A stretch of 64,000 nucleotides of DNA from Acorus gramineus (Eukaryota; Streptophyta; Magnoliopsida; Acorales; Acoraceae), in contig JAUJYN010000039.1 of the NCBI GenBank assembly GCA_030737835.1, positions 434,001-498,000 of the forward strand. Direction: 5' to 3'. The translations under genes were made by a program, and so were the position numbers. Below, piece after piece: positions 44,995 through 55,998 of this stretch. The notes under the pieces were generated by a model. The model had not been told where the DNA came from. It did not search any database and worked only from the letters and a program-made list of their open reading frames with translations. Each line of letters opens with the position of its first letter. Positions within the stretch are counted from its first letter, which is position 1.

Positions 44995-45345
44995 CCTCCT
45001 CGCAGAGGACGACGCGGACGTGGCCCCTCTCGACCCTTGGAGGTCTCCGGACCTGCCAGAGTCGAGGATGTTATCGGTGAGTCCTCAGCTGAGAGGTCAG
45101 GACCAGCGCAGGAGCCTCCTGCCTGGGAGCGCGCGATTGCGCGGTTAGCAGATATGGTGGAGACCCAGACGAGGATGTTAGCAGATCAGGCACGGGAGAT
45201 ACAGGAGCTGCGGGCGGCCCGCGAGGCAGTACCGCAGGTTCCCTTGGCGGCAGATCCGCCTGTAGTGCCTGATACACCCCCAGTCCCCGTGGTGGAGATT
45301 CCGGCGGCCAGAGTCAGGATCCTCAGGAGAGGGAGATGGGGCTAG
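44992..45345 (+). pseudogene. gag: gag N-terminal fragment, element X
   Basis: The ATG opens a basic start (MPPRRGRRGRG) and then a helical, Glu/Arg/Ala-rich segment (WERAIARLADMVETQTRMLA, about residues 44-63). Comparison with element Y shows one base lost near 45317 and another near 45441, so the Gag frame breaks before the capsid-like domain. Gag would form the particle that packages element RNA. The two copies confirm the family start. Confidence 0.8.
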
Positions 45346-45448
45346 AGGCAGCAGCGAGGGTCCAGCAGAGTGGACTCTCAGCCTTTCTGAAGCTCCACCC
45401 TCCCGAGTTCAGAGGACAGACGGAGGACCCCCTTGCTCCGAGAGATGG

Positions 45449-47044
45449 TTGATGGAGGTGGATACCATCTTCTCCACGATGCTATGCACAGATCGCCAGA
45501 GGGTCTCCCTGGCTGCGTTTATGCTGAAGGGTAGCGCCGCCGAGTGGTGGGCTACTAGATCAGTGGATATCCCAGAGGGGCTGGAGCAGCTCACATGGGC
45601 GGGATTCAGGGGATATTTCTTGGAGGAGTATTTCCCCTTCTCGACCCGACAGCTAGTGGAGCGGGAGTTTGAGCAGCTGACTCAGGGCACCATGTCCGTC
45701 GCTGACTACTCCACGCAGTTCACGAGGCTGTCCCGATTCGCTCCAGCTCTGGTGATGGACGAGGCGTCGAGATGCCGTCGCTTCGAGCTCGGTCTGAGCA
45801 ATGCCATCCGAGTGCACGTCACCGCCCAGGGATTCACGAGGTTCTCCGACTTGGTCTCACGGGCAAAGACTGTCGAGAGAGACCTCGGGATCCAGGTGCA
45901 GGCTCCGACCCCGCCGACAGACCAGAGGCCACCCAGAGGTCAGGACAGAGGGCAGCGCAAGAAGAAGAGGGCCCGCTTCGAGCAGTCAGCGGCTCCCTCT
46001 CTTCCAGCAGATGTGGTGCCAGCGCGAGGCCCAGCACCCATCGCAGCCGTGCCGGTCCAGTCGAGGCGACCGGAGACGAGGCGCTGCTATCACTGTCAGC
46101 GCGTCGGGCATATTCTGTATAATTGCCCCGACGCAGGCCGACCCAGAGTGATGCCTCAGCAGCAGCAGCAGCAGTTGCAGCAGCAGCCGTTCCAGCAGCC
46201 GTTTCAGCAGCAGCAGCAGCAGCAGCCTCAGCGCCAGCCGCAGCAGCAGCCTCAGCGTCAGCAGCAGCAGCCACAGGGTGGCCGTGCTGATCAGAGGAGG
46301 CAGCCAGCGCAGCAGGCGAGGCGTGCCATTGCTCCTCAGCCTCAGTTCGTTCAGGGCCGAGTGGCAGCGCTTTCGGCAGAGGAGGCCCAGGCATCCGGCA
46401 GCGTGGTTAGAGGTACTGTTCAGATCTCCCAGCTTCCTGCTTATGTGCTATTCGATTCCGGAGCCACCCACTCGTTCGTGTCTCCCGCTTTCGCGAGACG
46501 GACGGGTGTGGCGTCCGCTCCTCTAGATGCTGTGTTAGAGGTAGCATTGCCCGTGGGAGACCGGATTCTCCTTAGTTCTGTGTACCGAGGGTGCACGGTG
46601 GAGATCGCGGATCATGAGTTTCCGGTAGAGCTGGTGGAGCTCGCGATGTCGGATTTTGATGCCATCCTGGGGATGGATTGGCTTGCAGCTAGTCATGCCA
46701 GCATCGACTGTTTCGCCAAGTCGGTGTCGTTCCACCTTCCTGGTCGGAGGTCTTTCCAGTACGTGGGCGATCGAGACGTAGCTCCTTTGGGGTTCGTGTC
46801 GTCCATGCAGGCGTGGAGACTCCTTCAGGGTGGATGCGAGGGCTTTCTGGCTTATATTGCTCTGGAGGATGCACCGCTGCGGGCAGATATCAGTCAGACT
46901 CCAGTCGTGGCAGAGTTTCCGAGGTTTTCCCCGACGATCTTCCGGGATTACCGCCGGACCGCGCGATTGAGTTTGAGATCAATCTGCTTCCGGGGACCGA
47001 GCCGGTTTCGAGGGCTCCGTACCGGATGGCTCCCGCAGAGCTGA
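45449..47044 (+). pseudogene. gag-pro: gag (capsid, zinc knuckle) and protease, element X
   Basis: An open frame of 531 codons with no true start; it continues Gag after the frame breaks. It shows the retrotransposon Gag domain (about residues 1-125, WATRSVDIPEG, ALVMDE), a basic patch, a CCHC zinc knuckle CYHCQRVGHILYNC (from residue 213), a Gln-rich CAG-repeat linker (46155-46275), and a retropepsin-like protease with DSGATHSF (Asp336) and ILGMDWL. The protease frame leaves the RT frame near 46924: RT lies in the -1 frame. The same break is present in element Y. Gag packages RNA; the protease matures the polyprotein. Confidence 0.88.
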
Positions 47045-48807
47045 GGGTGCTGAAGGAGCAGTTGGAGGAGTTGCTGGAGAAGGGCTTCGCACGTCCGAGT
47101 GTGTCTCCGTGGGGAGCCCCTGTCCTGTTCGTCCGGAAGAAGGACGGTTCACTGCGGCTGTGTATTGATTACAGGCAGTTGAATAAGCGGACAGTGAAGA
47201 ACAAGTACCCGTTGCCGCGGATCGACGATCTGTTTGACCAGCTTCAGGGAGCGTGTGTCTTTTCCAAGATCGATCTCCGCTCGGGGTACTACCAGTTGAA
47301 GATCCGGGAGTCAGATATTCCGAAGACGGCCTTTCGCACCCGGTACGGGCACTACGAGTTCAGAGTACTGCCTTTCGGGTTGACGAACGCGCCGGCGGCC
47401 TTCATGGATCTGATGAACCGGGTATTTCGACCCTTCCTCGACTCCTTTGTGGTAGTATTCATCGATGATATATTGGTGTACTCGAGGAGTCTGGAGGAGC
47501 ACGCTCACCACCTCCGCACTGTTTTGGAGACTCTGGCTGGACATCAGTTGTTCGCCAAGTTCAGCAAGTGCGAGTTCTGGTTGGAGCGGATGGCCTTTCT
47601 GGGCCATGTGATTTCCGGTGAGGGTATAGCTGTGGACCCGGAGAAGACGCTCGCCGTGTCGAATTGGCGTCGACCGTCGAACCCCACAGAGATTCGTAGC
47701 TTCTTGGGCTTGGCGGGTTATTATAGGAGGTTTGTGGAGGGTTTCTCCAAGATAGCCGTTCCTCTTACCCGCCTCACTCGGAAAGACGTTCGGTTCGAGT
47801 GGTCCCCTTCTTGCGAGGAGAGCTTCCAGGAGCTGAAGCGAAGACTCACCTCAGCGCCGGTTCTTACCCTTCCATCTGGGAGCGGTGGGTTCGCAGTATA
47901 CTCAGATGCATCGCAGTTGGGTGTGGGCGGCGTCCTGATGCAGTACGGTAAGGTGGTGGCTTACGCGTCTCGTCAGTTGAAGCCCCATGAGCAGAACTAC
48001 CCCACCCATGACCTCGAGTTGGCTGCGATCATATTTGCGCTGAAGATGTGGAGGCATTATCTCTACGGAGAGGAGTTCGAGCTCTTTACTGATCATAAGA
48101 GCTTGACATATCTGCAGTCTCAGCCGGAGCTCAACATGCGACAGAGGCGTTGGGTTGAGTTCCTGACAGACTACGACTGTGACATCGCTTACCATCCGGG
48201 TAAGGCGAATGTCGTTGCAGATGCGCTCAGTAGACAGCCCCTGGGCATGGCCGCCCACATGGCTGTCCGTCGTTGGAGGCTTCTGGAGGAGGCCGCTTGC
48301 TGGATCAGTGTTCGGGAGACCCCTGCGGGTGGCTTTCTGGCCAGGCTGGTGGTGCAGCCGGTTCTTCTCGATGAGATCCGCACGGCTCAGGCTCAGGACC
48401 CGCATTTCATAGTCCTTTCTGAGGGCGTCGCCCGGGGCGAGCGTCAGGACTACCAGATTCGTGCAGACGGGATCCTGAGATTCAGAGGCCGAGTGTGCAT
48501 CCCCGACGACGCAGAGCTGAGGCGGAAGATTCTGGACGAGGCCCATCGCTCGAGGTACACAGTGCACCCTGGAGGCACGAAGATGTACAGGGGCCTTCGT
48601 CGCGGCTACTGGTGGCGCGGGATGAAGACAGATATTGCCAGATTTGTTGCCCGATGCCTAGTATGCCAGCAGGTGAAGTCGGAGCATCAGCGCCCTGCGG
48701 GGAAGCTGCAGTCCATTGAGATCCCTCAGTGGAAGTGGGAGCAGATCACATGGACTTCGTCTCGGGTTTGCCGAGGTCACGCTCGGGTCGCGATGCCATC
48801 TGGGTGA
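46924..48807 (+). pseudogene. pol: pol: reverse transcriptase, RNase H, integrase zinc domain, element X
   Basis: From [10 protein letters not shown] the frame runs through a complete [42 protein letters not shown], and the catalytic FIDD at 47458-47469. Next is RNase H ([20 protein letters not shown]) and the integrase HHCC zinc finger ending CLVCQQVK (about 48540-48680). The wording is typical of the Del/Tekay chromovirus lineage, which is known for long LTRs. One base is lost near 48748, putting the integrase core in another frame; the last residues to 48807 are out of frame. Confidence 0.9.
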
Positions 48808-49547
48808 TCGTCGACCGGCTGACGAAGTCTGCTCATTTCCTCCCCATCCGACTCACCGATTCTCTGGACACCCTGGCGCAGTTATTCGTCTCCGAGATTG
48901 TCCGACTCCATGGCACTCCAGTCAGTATCATTTCTGATCGAGACGCGCGTTTCACTTCGAGGTTCTGGCGTAGCCTCCAGCACGCCCTTGGTACGAACCT
49001 CCACTTCAGTACCGCGTTTCATCCTCAGACGGACGGCCAGTCGGAGAGGACGATCCAGACCCTTGAGGACATGCTGCGGGCCTGTGTGCTCGATTTCGGG
49101 GGCAGTTGGGAGAGGCACCTTCCGTTGGTGGAGTTTGCCTACAACAACAGCTATCATTCGAGCATCCGGATGGCTCCCTACGAGGCACTTTATGGCCGCA
49201 GCTGCAGGTCCCCCCTGTGTTGGGATGAGGTCGGAGAGCGCCAGCTAGAGGGACCAGAGATCGTTCACCAGACCTCCGAGATGGTGAAGACGATCCGCGA
49301 GCGTATCCGAGTCGCTCAGAGTCGTCAGAAGAGCTACGCCGACCGCCGTCGCCGTGAGCTCTCCTTCGAGGTCGGTGATCATGTGTTCTTGAAGGTGTCC
49401 CCGATGAAGGGCATCTTCCGATTCGGTGTGCGGGGCAAGCTGAGTCCGCGTTTCATTGGGCCTTTCCTCATACTCGAGCGAGTTGGAGAGGTGGCCTATC
49501 GCATCGCTCTGCCCCCACAGTTGGGGCAATCTTTGGAGCATTTTTAG
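48750..49547 (+). pseudogene. pol: pol: integrase core, truncated, element X
   Basis: The catalytic triad is visible: Asp in MDFVSGLP, Asp in IISDRDARFTS, and Glu in SERTIQTLEDM. The C-terminal GPF motif (FIGPFLILERVGEVAY) follows. The frame is cut near 49523, where pol fuses to LTR sequence, so the usual tail after LPPQL, including the expected chromodomain, is missing, as are the polypurine tract and the first bases of the 3' LTR. The element is dead in cis. Confidence 0.88.
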
Positions 49548-50083
49548 CAGTTTTAAAATTTTAGGGTTTTTCGATCGGAACCGCGTAATTTCAGACTGTT
49601 AGCTATCGTCTGAGCTAGAGGACTCCGATTGAAAATCTAACTGCATATTATGTGTCCTGGTGCCATTTTAAGCCACTCATGAAAATTTCATCGAATTCTG
49701 GTATCATTTCCAAAAATTTCGCAGTTCCGGGGCGTATCCGGGTTTTTAAGTCGCGCTCTACTTAAAAGGAATCAAAAATATCTCAACACTATTCATCATC
49801 TTCCCGACTTGCTCTCTCTCTCTCCTCTCCTCCATTTTTCTTCCGTTCGAGCCCCCTACACCCCTCAAAACCAAAAACCTAAAGCACGGGAAGTGTAGAT
49901 CGGGTCCCGATCTACGCTCCGGTGTCTTCAAATTCGAATTCCGACGATCCTAGCCTCCCCGACCTCCCCTCTCTCTCCTCTGTTTCGAGCCAAATCAAGG
50001 GCCGTGATAGATCGGGGCGTGAGAAGGCTTGTGGGAAGGGTTTCGGCGCGTGGAGATCCACCGGACGCCTCCTCCTCCCCTCG

Positions 50084-50986
50084 GTAAGCCTCCTTTCCCT
50101 CTTATTTCTTGTCTAGATGATTGCTAGGGGAGGGTTTTGTGTTTGGGAGGTGGTTGGAGGCGGTGGGGGTCGTCGGAGGGTGGTCGGAGGTGGTTGGAGG
50201 TGGTCGGGGCAGTGGGAGGGGTGGTTTGAGGCGCTCGGCAGGCTGGGGGGACTGTCCCGGGCAGCAGGGAGCAGCGGCAGCGGCCAGGCAGCGCGCAGCG
50301 TGTGCGTGGGTGCGGGTCTGGTGCGTGGGGCTGGTCGTGCTGAGCGCGCTGGATGGGCTGGGGGCCTCAGGCAGCACAGGCAACGAGCACAGGAGCCGGC
50401 TGGGCGTGCGCGCGTGCGTACGCGCGAGCGTGCGCGCGGGCGTGCGCTCGGGGGAGCTGGTCGCGGCGGTGCGAGGCGTGCGAGCTGCTCGGGTGGTGCT
50501 GTGCGCGAGGGGCTGATGGCGAGCTGGTCTGGGCGCTGGTCTGGGCGCGCGCGGAGGTGCTGGCCGAGGTGCTGGGCGCGCGGAGGTGCTGGCCGAGGTG
50601 CTGGACGCGCGAGGTGCTGGCGGAGGTGCTGGACGCGCGAGGGGCTGGCGGAGGTGCTGGCCGAGGGCTGGGTGGAGCGCACGGGGTGCTGGGGCGCGCG
50701 CGGAGGCGGCGCGGGGAGAGGAGCTGTGCGCGAGGCGTGCGCGGGGCGCGGTGGACGCGCGGTGCCCCGGGCGGTGCGCGGAGTGCGCGGGCTGAGGCGC
50801 GGCGGCGCGTCCGGGCAGTCGGGTGGCCGTGCGGGTAGTGGCCGGCCGTGCGGGTGGTTGCCGGGGGGTGTTGGATGTTTGTTTGTGTGTGTTACGTATT
50901 TTTGGGATAACTGTGGATTTATTCTAACCAGTTAATAACTTGTCTTGCAGATCCCGACGGACGGTCGCGCGTCGACCCGATTTCCG
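50084..50986 (+). other. L12: putative intron 1 and micro-exon
   Basis: Donor CCCCTCG|GTAAGC at 50084; acceptor TGTCTTGCAG ending at 50950; micro-exon 50951-50986 (36 nt); donor GTGAGT at 50987. Within the 867-bp stretch, about 50545-50670, words such as GAGGTGCTGGCCGAGGTGCT and GGACGCGCG recur as a local minisatellite. Confidence 0.6.
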
Positions 50987-51780
50987 GTGAGTGGGATAAC
51001 CCAACCCAGCGTGGGAGGCGCTACATGCTTTGGGCGTGTACCGTCCTCCCCTGGGGCTTATAGTTAATATTAACTGTTTTGATGTAATCCATGTATGCAT
51101 GATGTGTGTGTAGAATCACATGCCACCCTAGTTGTGTGATAGGGACTTGCACCCTTAGGATCGTGCATGAGCCATGCATCCTGCCTCCTCGCTATCATGC
51201 TAGGAAAGCCCGACCTGTGCATGCGTCCTATTAGTTTGATTTATTTAATTAAATGCAAACTGTAATAATAGATAGCATGCTTAGGGAATATAAGGGGGGC
51301 CTTGCGAGGTTAACATTGAGACCCGGGTTAGGGTACTCCGTGTTCCTCGTTTGGTTGTCGGATGTCCTACATCGGGACCTCAGGTTACCCTCCCAAGGTC
51401 TCTATTTTCCCTTGTATTATGATTAATAAATGCATGTTCCCCGCATCCTGGTTATGCGCGCTGGTGGAATTCTGAGGAATTCGAGACATTAGAGTCTTAG
51501 AGATGTGCTGTCAGCGGATCCGAGTGGATCATATGCGATGGATAGGCTGTTCTGTTCCCCTCGTCGGATCCGTGTAGAGACTACCTCGGCGTTAGACAGG
51601 TTGTCCCGTGCAGGGGCTCCCACTAGTAGGCGCCTCCTGACTTGGAAGGACTGCGCTGAACATGGGAGTGGCCAAACAACCGCGGAGTGAGGAGAGACTA
51701 TCGGTGGACCAAGGGTAACCAACAGCCTAGTCAGTCCCAAGAGCCTAGGTCACCTGTTGAGAGGTGAGGGTGAGGGTATG

Positions 51781-51914
51781 GTGGGCCGGCGATGCGACGA
51801 CCCACAGGTTTATGAATGGATGATTATCAACCCGCTAAGTCCCAACATCCTAGGTCACCTGTTGAGGGTGAGGGTGAGGGTGAGGGTATGGGGTTTGGCG
51901 ATGTAACGAACCCC
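51781..51914 (+). repeat. L12 G-rich plus hairpin modules (two copies)
   Basis: GTGGGCCG/CGACCCAC (51781-51788, 51798-51805) has one mismatch. GGGGTTTG/CGAACCCC (51890-51897, 51907-51914) pairs fully with one wobble. They correspond to the last two modules of L11. Confidence 0.75.
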
Positions 51915-52422
51915 CGGATGGTGATATTATGCCACTTGTGGCTTATGAATTGATTAAATGTGGTTAATATGACTGTATGCATGGGTTGTGCTATTCACTG
52001 AGCGTGTGGCTCACCCCTCGCATATTGTCTTTTCAGTGATCTCTGAGGGAGGAGCTTCCCGAGCGACTACACCGGCAGAGGGCAGCGCCGCGTCCCACGA
52101 GTTTTGAGGCCATCAGCACCCTTCTTTCTGTTGTATGTATATGTTCTGTGCTTGGGCACTTAGTTGGATTATATTTGGATTTTGTTGTGTATATTTATGA
52201 CATGTTGGCTCTCACGGGACTTTTGATTATGTATCGAGTCTGTAGTGTGTTTTGACTACAGACTCAGTCTTTTAGCTTCCGCACTCGGTGTATATATTAT
52301 GTCAGCCCTGTTTTTATCTGCGTGTCATTTTAGTGATTGTTTGTGGTTTATTATTGATTCCTGTCACTGATATCATATATACACTTGCCGCGTCCCGGGG
52401 ACGGCCGCCCTGGGGCGTGACA

Positions 52423-52558
52423 TATATATCATGTCAGCCCTGCTTTGTTGTCTGTGTGTCATGTTGGTTGCTTGTGTATGATATATTATTGACCTCCTGT
52501 GTAGATTCTGATATTTTATATACACTTGCCGCGTCTCGGGGACGCCCGGGGCGTGACA
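52423..52558 (+). repeat. Extra LTR 3' end of a second copy
   Basis: It starts TATATATCATGTCAGCCCTG and ends CGGGGCGTGACA. It resembles the L6 end (21966-22108) more than the L12 end just before it. With the outer GGTAA duplication it appears to belong to the same original LTR as 41676-44044. Everything between would then be a later replacement of about 0.4 kb of that LTR. Confidence 0.7.
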
Positions 52559-52563
52559 GGTAA

Positions 52564-52906
52564 AAACTTATTGCCACCTCATGGGGCCTGTGATGGGGCC
52601 TATGAGATGGGGCCTAAATAACATTTTTCATTCTCTTTTAGGACAAATGTAAAACAATATGCGTTCAATTTATTGAAGTATTAACTTCAATTTTAGGTAA
52701 AATATATATTTTGTTAGAAAATATATATTTTAATTTCTTTTAAAAGAAGAATGATACACTTGGCCTGTTTTTTAATTCAACTTGTCGTTTTATCCTTTTC
52801 TTTAAGAGTATATATATGCATTTATATAAGATTCACTTGTTATCGTACAAGTGAAGGGGCCATTTTCTAAGACCATTAACTATGCTCCACATGCTCATGG
52901 CCCAAG
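52564..52906. other. AT-rich spacer
   Basis: No gene is supported. A CTCATGGGGCCTGTGATGGG word and its neighbours (52576-52612) resemble, in reverse, a stretch near 33790-33835. Confidence 0.45.
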
Positions 52907-53633
52907 TGTTGTGCCTGTGTCATTTGGAGCTTTATTTTTTTTCGATCGAAGTCGCTAAAATTTTAGCTTTTAGCTACCTGTGGGAGTTGAAGTAATCTAA
53001 TTGAAAATCTAACTGCATATTATGGGTCCTGGTACCATTTTGTACTACCCATAAAAATTTCATCGAATTCCGGTAATGTTTTGAAAAATATGCAGTTCTG
53101 AACTGTATCCAGGTTTTGAGCGTTCCTGGTTTGGTTGGTCGAATAGTGTTAGATATTTTGGTGAATATGGTCACCTTTGGTAACCTCACCACCCTTTACT
53201 TAGTAATGAAGAAACCTTTGGCTTTCTTTAGTGTTAGAGGGTGAGACTAGGTTATGTTTACCTCCCTCTTTTTCCATTGCACTCACCCCCCCCCCCAAAG
53301 AGAACTTTGGGGCTCACTCTCACTTCCTCTCTCTCGACCTCCTCTCCCTCTCCATCTCTCTTTCTCTCCATTTTTGTTATTTGTTCAAGAAGGAGAGGTG
53401 AATGAAGAAAGAGTGCAAAGTAAGGTTTGTGTGTGTTCTTATGTTGTTGTGGTTGTTGTTGATTCCCTTTTCTCTAGCTCCCTCTCATGCCCTTCCCCCC
53501 CTGTTTTCAGCCAAGAAAGGCTTGAGGAGATGCTGATGAGGTGGTGGTAGTGGTGGTGGTGGTTGAGGTGGTCGTGGGTGTGTCGAGAGCCCCGCATCTC
53601 CCCATTTCCCTCCCCCTCTTTTGGTAAGGCAGA

Positions 53634-54137
53634 TCTCTGTCTTCTAAAGATCTCTATGAAACTAGTATTTAGAGGCATATTTTTAGGATTGTTTCGTCAT
53701 GTGATATGATCCTTCATGTGTCTAGATTTTATATATGAAATTTGGTGTCATTATGATACCTATGTTATGAGTTAGAACCTGTTTTGCATGGATTGTCCAG
53801 ATTCACGAGGGAATTGACCTGCTTCTGGAAATATTTTATTTCGGGCTTGTAGAGGCAAAATTAGGTTATGATGTCTCATGGATTATGATTCCAACATGTC
53901 AGAGAATGTGTATGATTTATTTCATAATTTTTGGATGTGTATTTGGTGCTGTGGAGATCAAATAGTAGGGCTGGTTGCAGCAGGTTTAGCAGTTTTGCTC
54001 GATTGTGTGTCAAGGAGTTGTTATGCATGTTGTGGAAACTATCAAGAGTTAGGTAGTCTTTGTTTGAAGTACTCACCCCTTTTGATGCCCTTGCCTTGCA
54101 GATCTCGTCGGTTGGATGCGCGAGGACCCGGGTATCG
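53634..54137 (+). other. L13: putative intron 1 (not GC-rich) and micro-exon
   Basis: Donor CTTTTG|GTAAGG at 53634; acceptor TTGCCTTGCAG ending at 54101; micro-exon 54102-54137 (36 nt); donor GTGAGTGG at 54138. The 468-bp stretch is ordinary AT-rich sequence with no GC block, although both flanking exons are conserved. The filler is replaceable while the borders stay. Confidence 0.6.
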
Positions 54138-55740
54138 GTGAGTGGTTCGATCCAACCCTTCGGGAAGCGTTGGATGCACGTAGTCGTGCGTCGCGCATCC
54201 GTTGGGCACCCTGATTATACTACCTATTTAGATAAGTAGTATGGTCATGTCTAACCCAAAATATGCTAGATATTTGCATGCTAGGTTTGTATAGCTCATA
54301 TACTGCATAGAACCCCTATTCTACCATATACTAGCCTATGTATTGTATTCATGTATGAATAATTGTGTTTTCATGCGCCCTTCTTGTTTGGGCATGTATT
54401 TTCGTATGAGTCTTATGGATGTATAGAATATGGCATGCCTTAGGTAGTTTTCTATTAGTAATACTACCCTGCTATTAGTAATATCCAGCATGTTTAAGCC
54501 TGGGTTAATAACTGGGTTCACATTTAATATTCCCTGGTCATAAGACTTGAGGGCATGGTGTAGTTGTTGCGCCCATGCTAATGAGGCAAAGCTATGACCA
54601 ACTTAAAGAGATTATGAGCTTTCTCTTGCCCTCTCTTTGTACGAACTGAGTAAGTAGATGTGGTTCCTACTTAACTCAAGTTTGTTTGGGAATATTGGCA
54701 TGCACCTGTTAGTGCGCATGATCGCGCTTGACCCTTCCCTTTTTAAGTTGGTGATATCCGGCGCATGTTAAGGTATATTTTGTATGCTTGTATGATTAAT
54801 GGCTTTATATGCATGTTTAATCAGGCCATACCTTGTATGCATGATATGTGGTTCACGCTTTTTATCCATGATTAGAGAGAATCCCTATGGTTAATTACTA
54901 CGTTATCGTGCATATGGTTCATGTACATAACTAAGATATAATTCTCCTGTAATATATATGCGCATGTTAAAACTGATTAGGCCTATCTGAAATAGGCGTG
55001 GGTATGACCCGCTGTCGGGTTGTACCTTATTAGTTAGAGCGCTAGCGATGTAATCGCCCGGCCCCTTGCATCCGAGCGATGCACTCGATTGGAATTCAGG
55101 AGAATTCATTATCATAGCAGTTTTGTTAAGCCGGTGGTTATGGCATTAACCTAGGCCTTCCCATGTTAGGCGAGTGTATGAACCGCCTGTTGGGTTATGC
55201 CTTGGGCTTATCTCTGTGCGATAGCAGAGGTGACTCCCTGCGTCTGAGCGACGCATCTCTATGGGAATTCAAGGGTATTTTGATAGCATCGGTATGGGAT
55301 TACCGAGGATAGTTGATTTTCCATAGGGTTCGCATTGCGAGCGCGAAGTCTTCCTCCCAATATCGTCGTGCACCGAAGCTGCCCAGCGTCGAAGCTGTCC
55401 TGTGTAGTGCCACCACTTGTAAGTGCTACCGATGCGTACTGCTGTACCCATCTGGCAGATGTACCAATCGTGGAAGGCCGATAGGTAGAGGCTACGTGGG
55501 AGAGGGCTACCGGACGATATTGCGAGCGTGGAATCATTCTCCCCTTCATCAGATATGAGTTAAAGCTGCCCGACGTTGAAGCTGTCCTGACAGAGGGCTC
55601 CCACTTGTAGGTACTACCGATGCGTTCGGCAGATGTACTGATCATGGGAGTATACCAGGTAGAGGCTACTCGGGAGAGGGCTACCGGATGACGAAGGGTG
55701 TAGAGCAAAAAGATTCTCCCAACAGTCCCGTGTCACCCTT

Positions 55741-55998
55741 AGGGGTGAGGGTGAGGGTGAGTTGAAGTCACGTCGTCACGTGACTCTTATACCCATCAAG
55801 TTCACTCTGGGTATGCTACTCCTAACGCTTGAGGTATTGAAGTATATCTATACCTCATAGCGGATGGACAAATTGTAACTATTATCCGGTAACACTAAGT
55901 GTTATGGTTAATAGTTATTCCTCCCCGAGTGTTTGAAAAGCCTCCCTCCGGGGAGTGAGGGCGAGGGCGAGGTTTGGTCGCGCCGTCGCGTGACCTTG
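55741..55998 (+). repeat. L13 type B G-rich plus hairpin modules (two)
   Basis: AGTCACG/CGTGACT (55766-55772, 55779-55785) is a perfect 7-bp stem. GGTCGCG/CGTGACC (55976-55982, 55989-55995) pairs fully with one wobble, the first pair changing from A-T to G-C. Leads are GAGGGTGAGGGTGAG and GAGGGCGAGGGCGAG. The stem sequence differs from type A but the arrangement is the same. Confidence 0.75.

Larger units (their letters stand above)
49531..52558 (+). mobile_element. 3' LTR L12 of element X (5' cut, 3' end doubled)
   Basis: It begins inside U3 (TTTGGAGCATTTTTAGCAG) without the TGTTATATATG start, directly after truncated pol. It then has exon 1, putative intron, micro-exon, two hairpin modules and a first terminus GGGGCGTGACA at 52412-52422. 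A further 136 bp (52423-52558) repeats the last part of an LTR from another copy. The outer 5-bp duplication GGTAA follows 52558, not 52422. From 49531 to about 51590 it differs from L11, but 51590-52422 is almost the same as 44045-44872. Confidence 0.85.

Noticed and set aside
45772-46394. Other-frame ORFs across gag (116, 116 and 186 codons)
   Set aside because: They overlap the clear Gag/protease frame with zinc knuckle and DSG motif, so they are shadows.
52288-52563. 91-codon frame over the doubled LTR end
   Set aside because: It reads twice through the same LTR terminus, so it is an artefact of the duplication.
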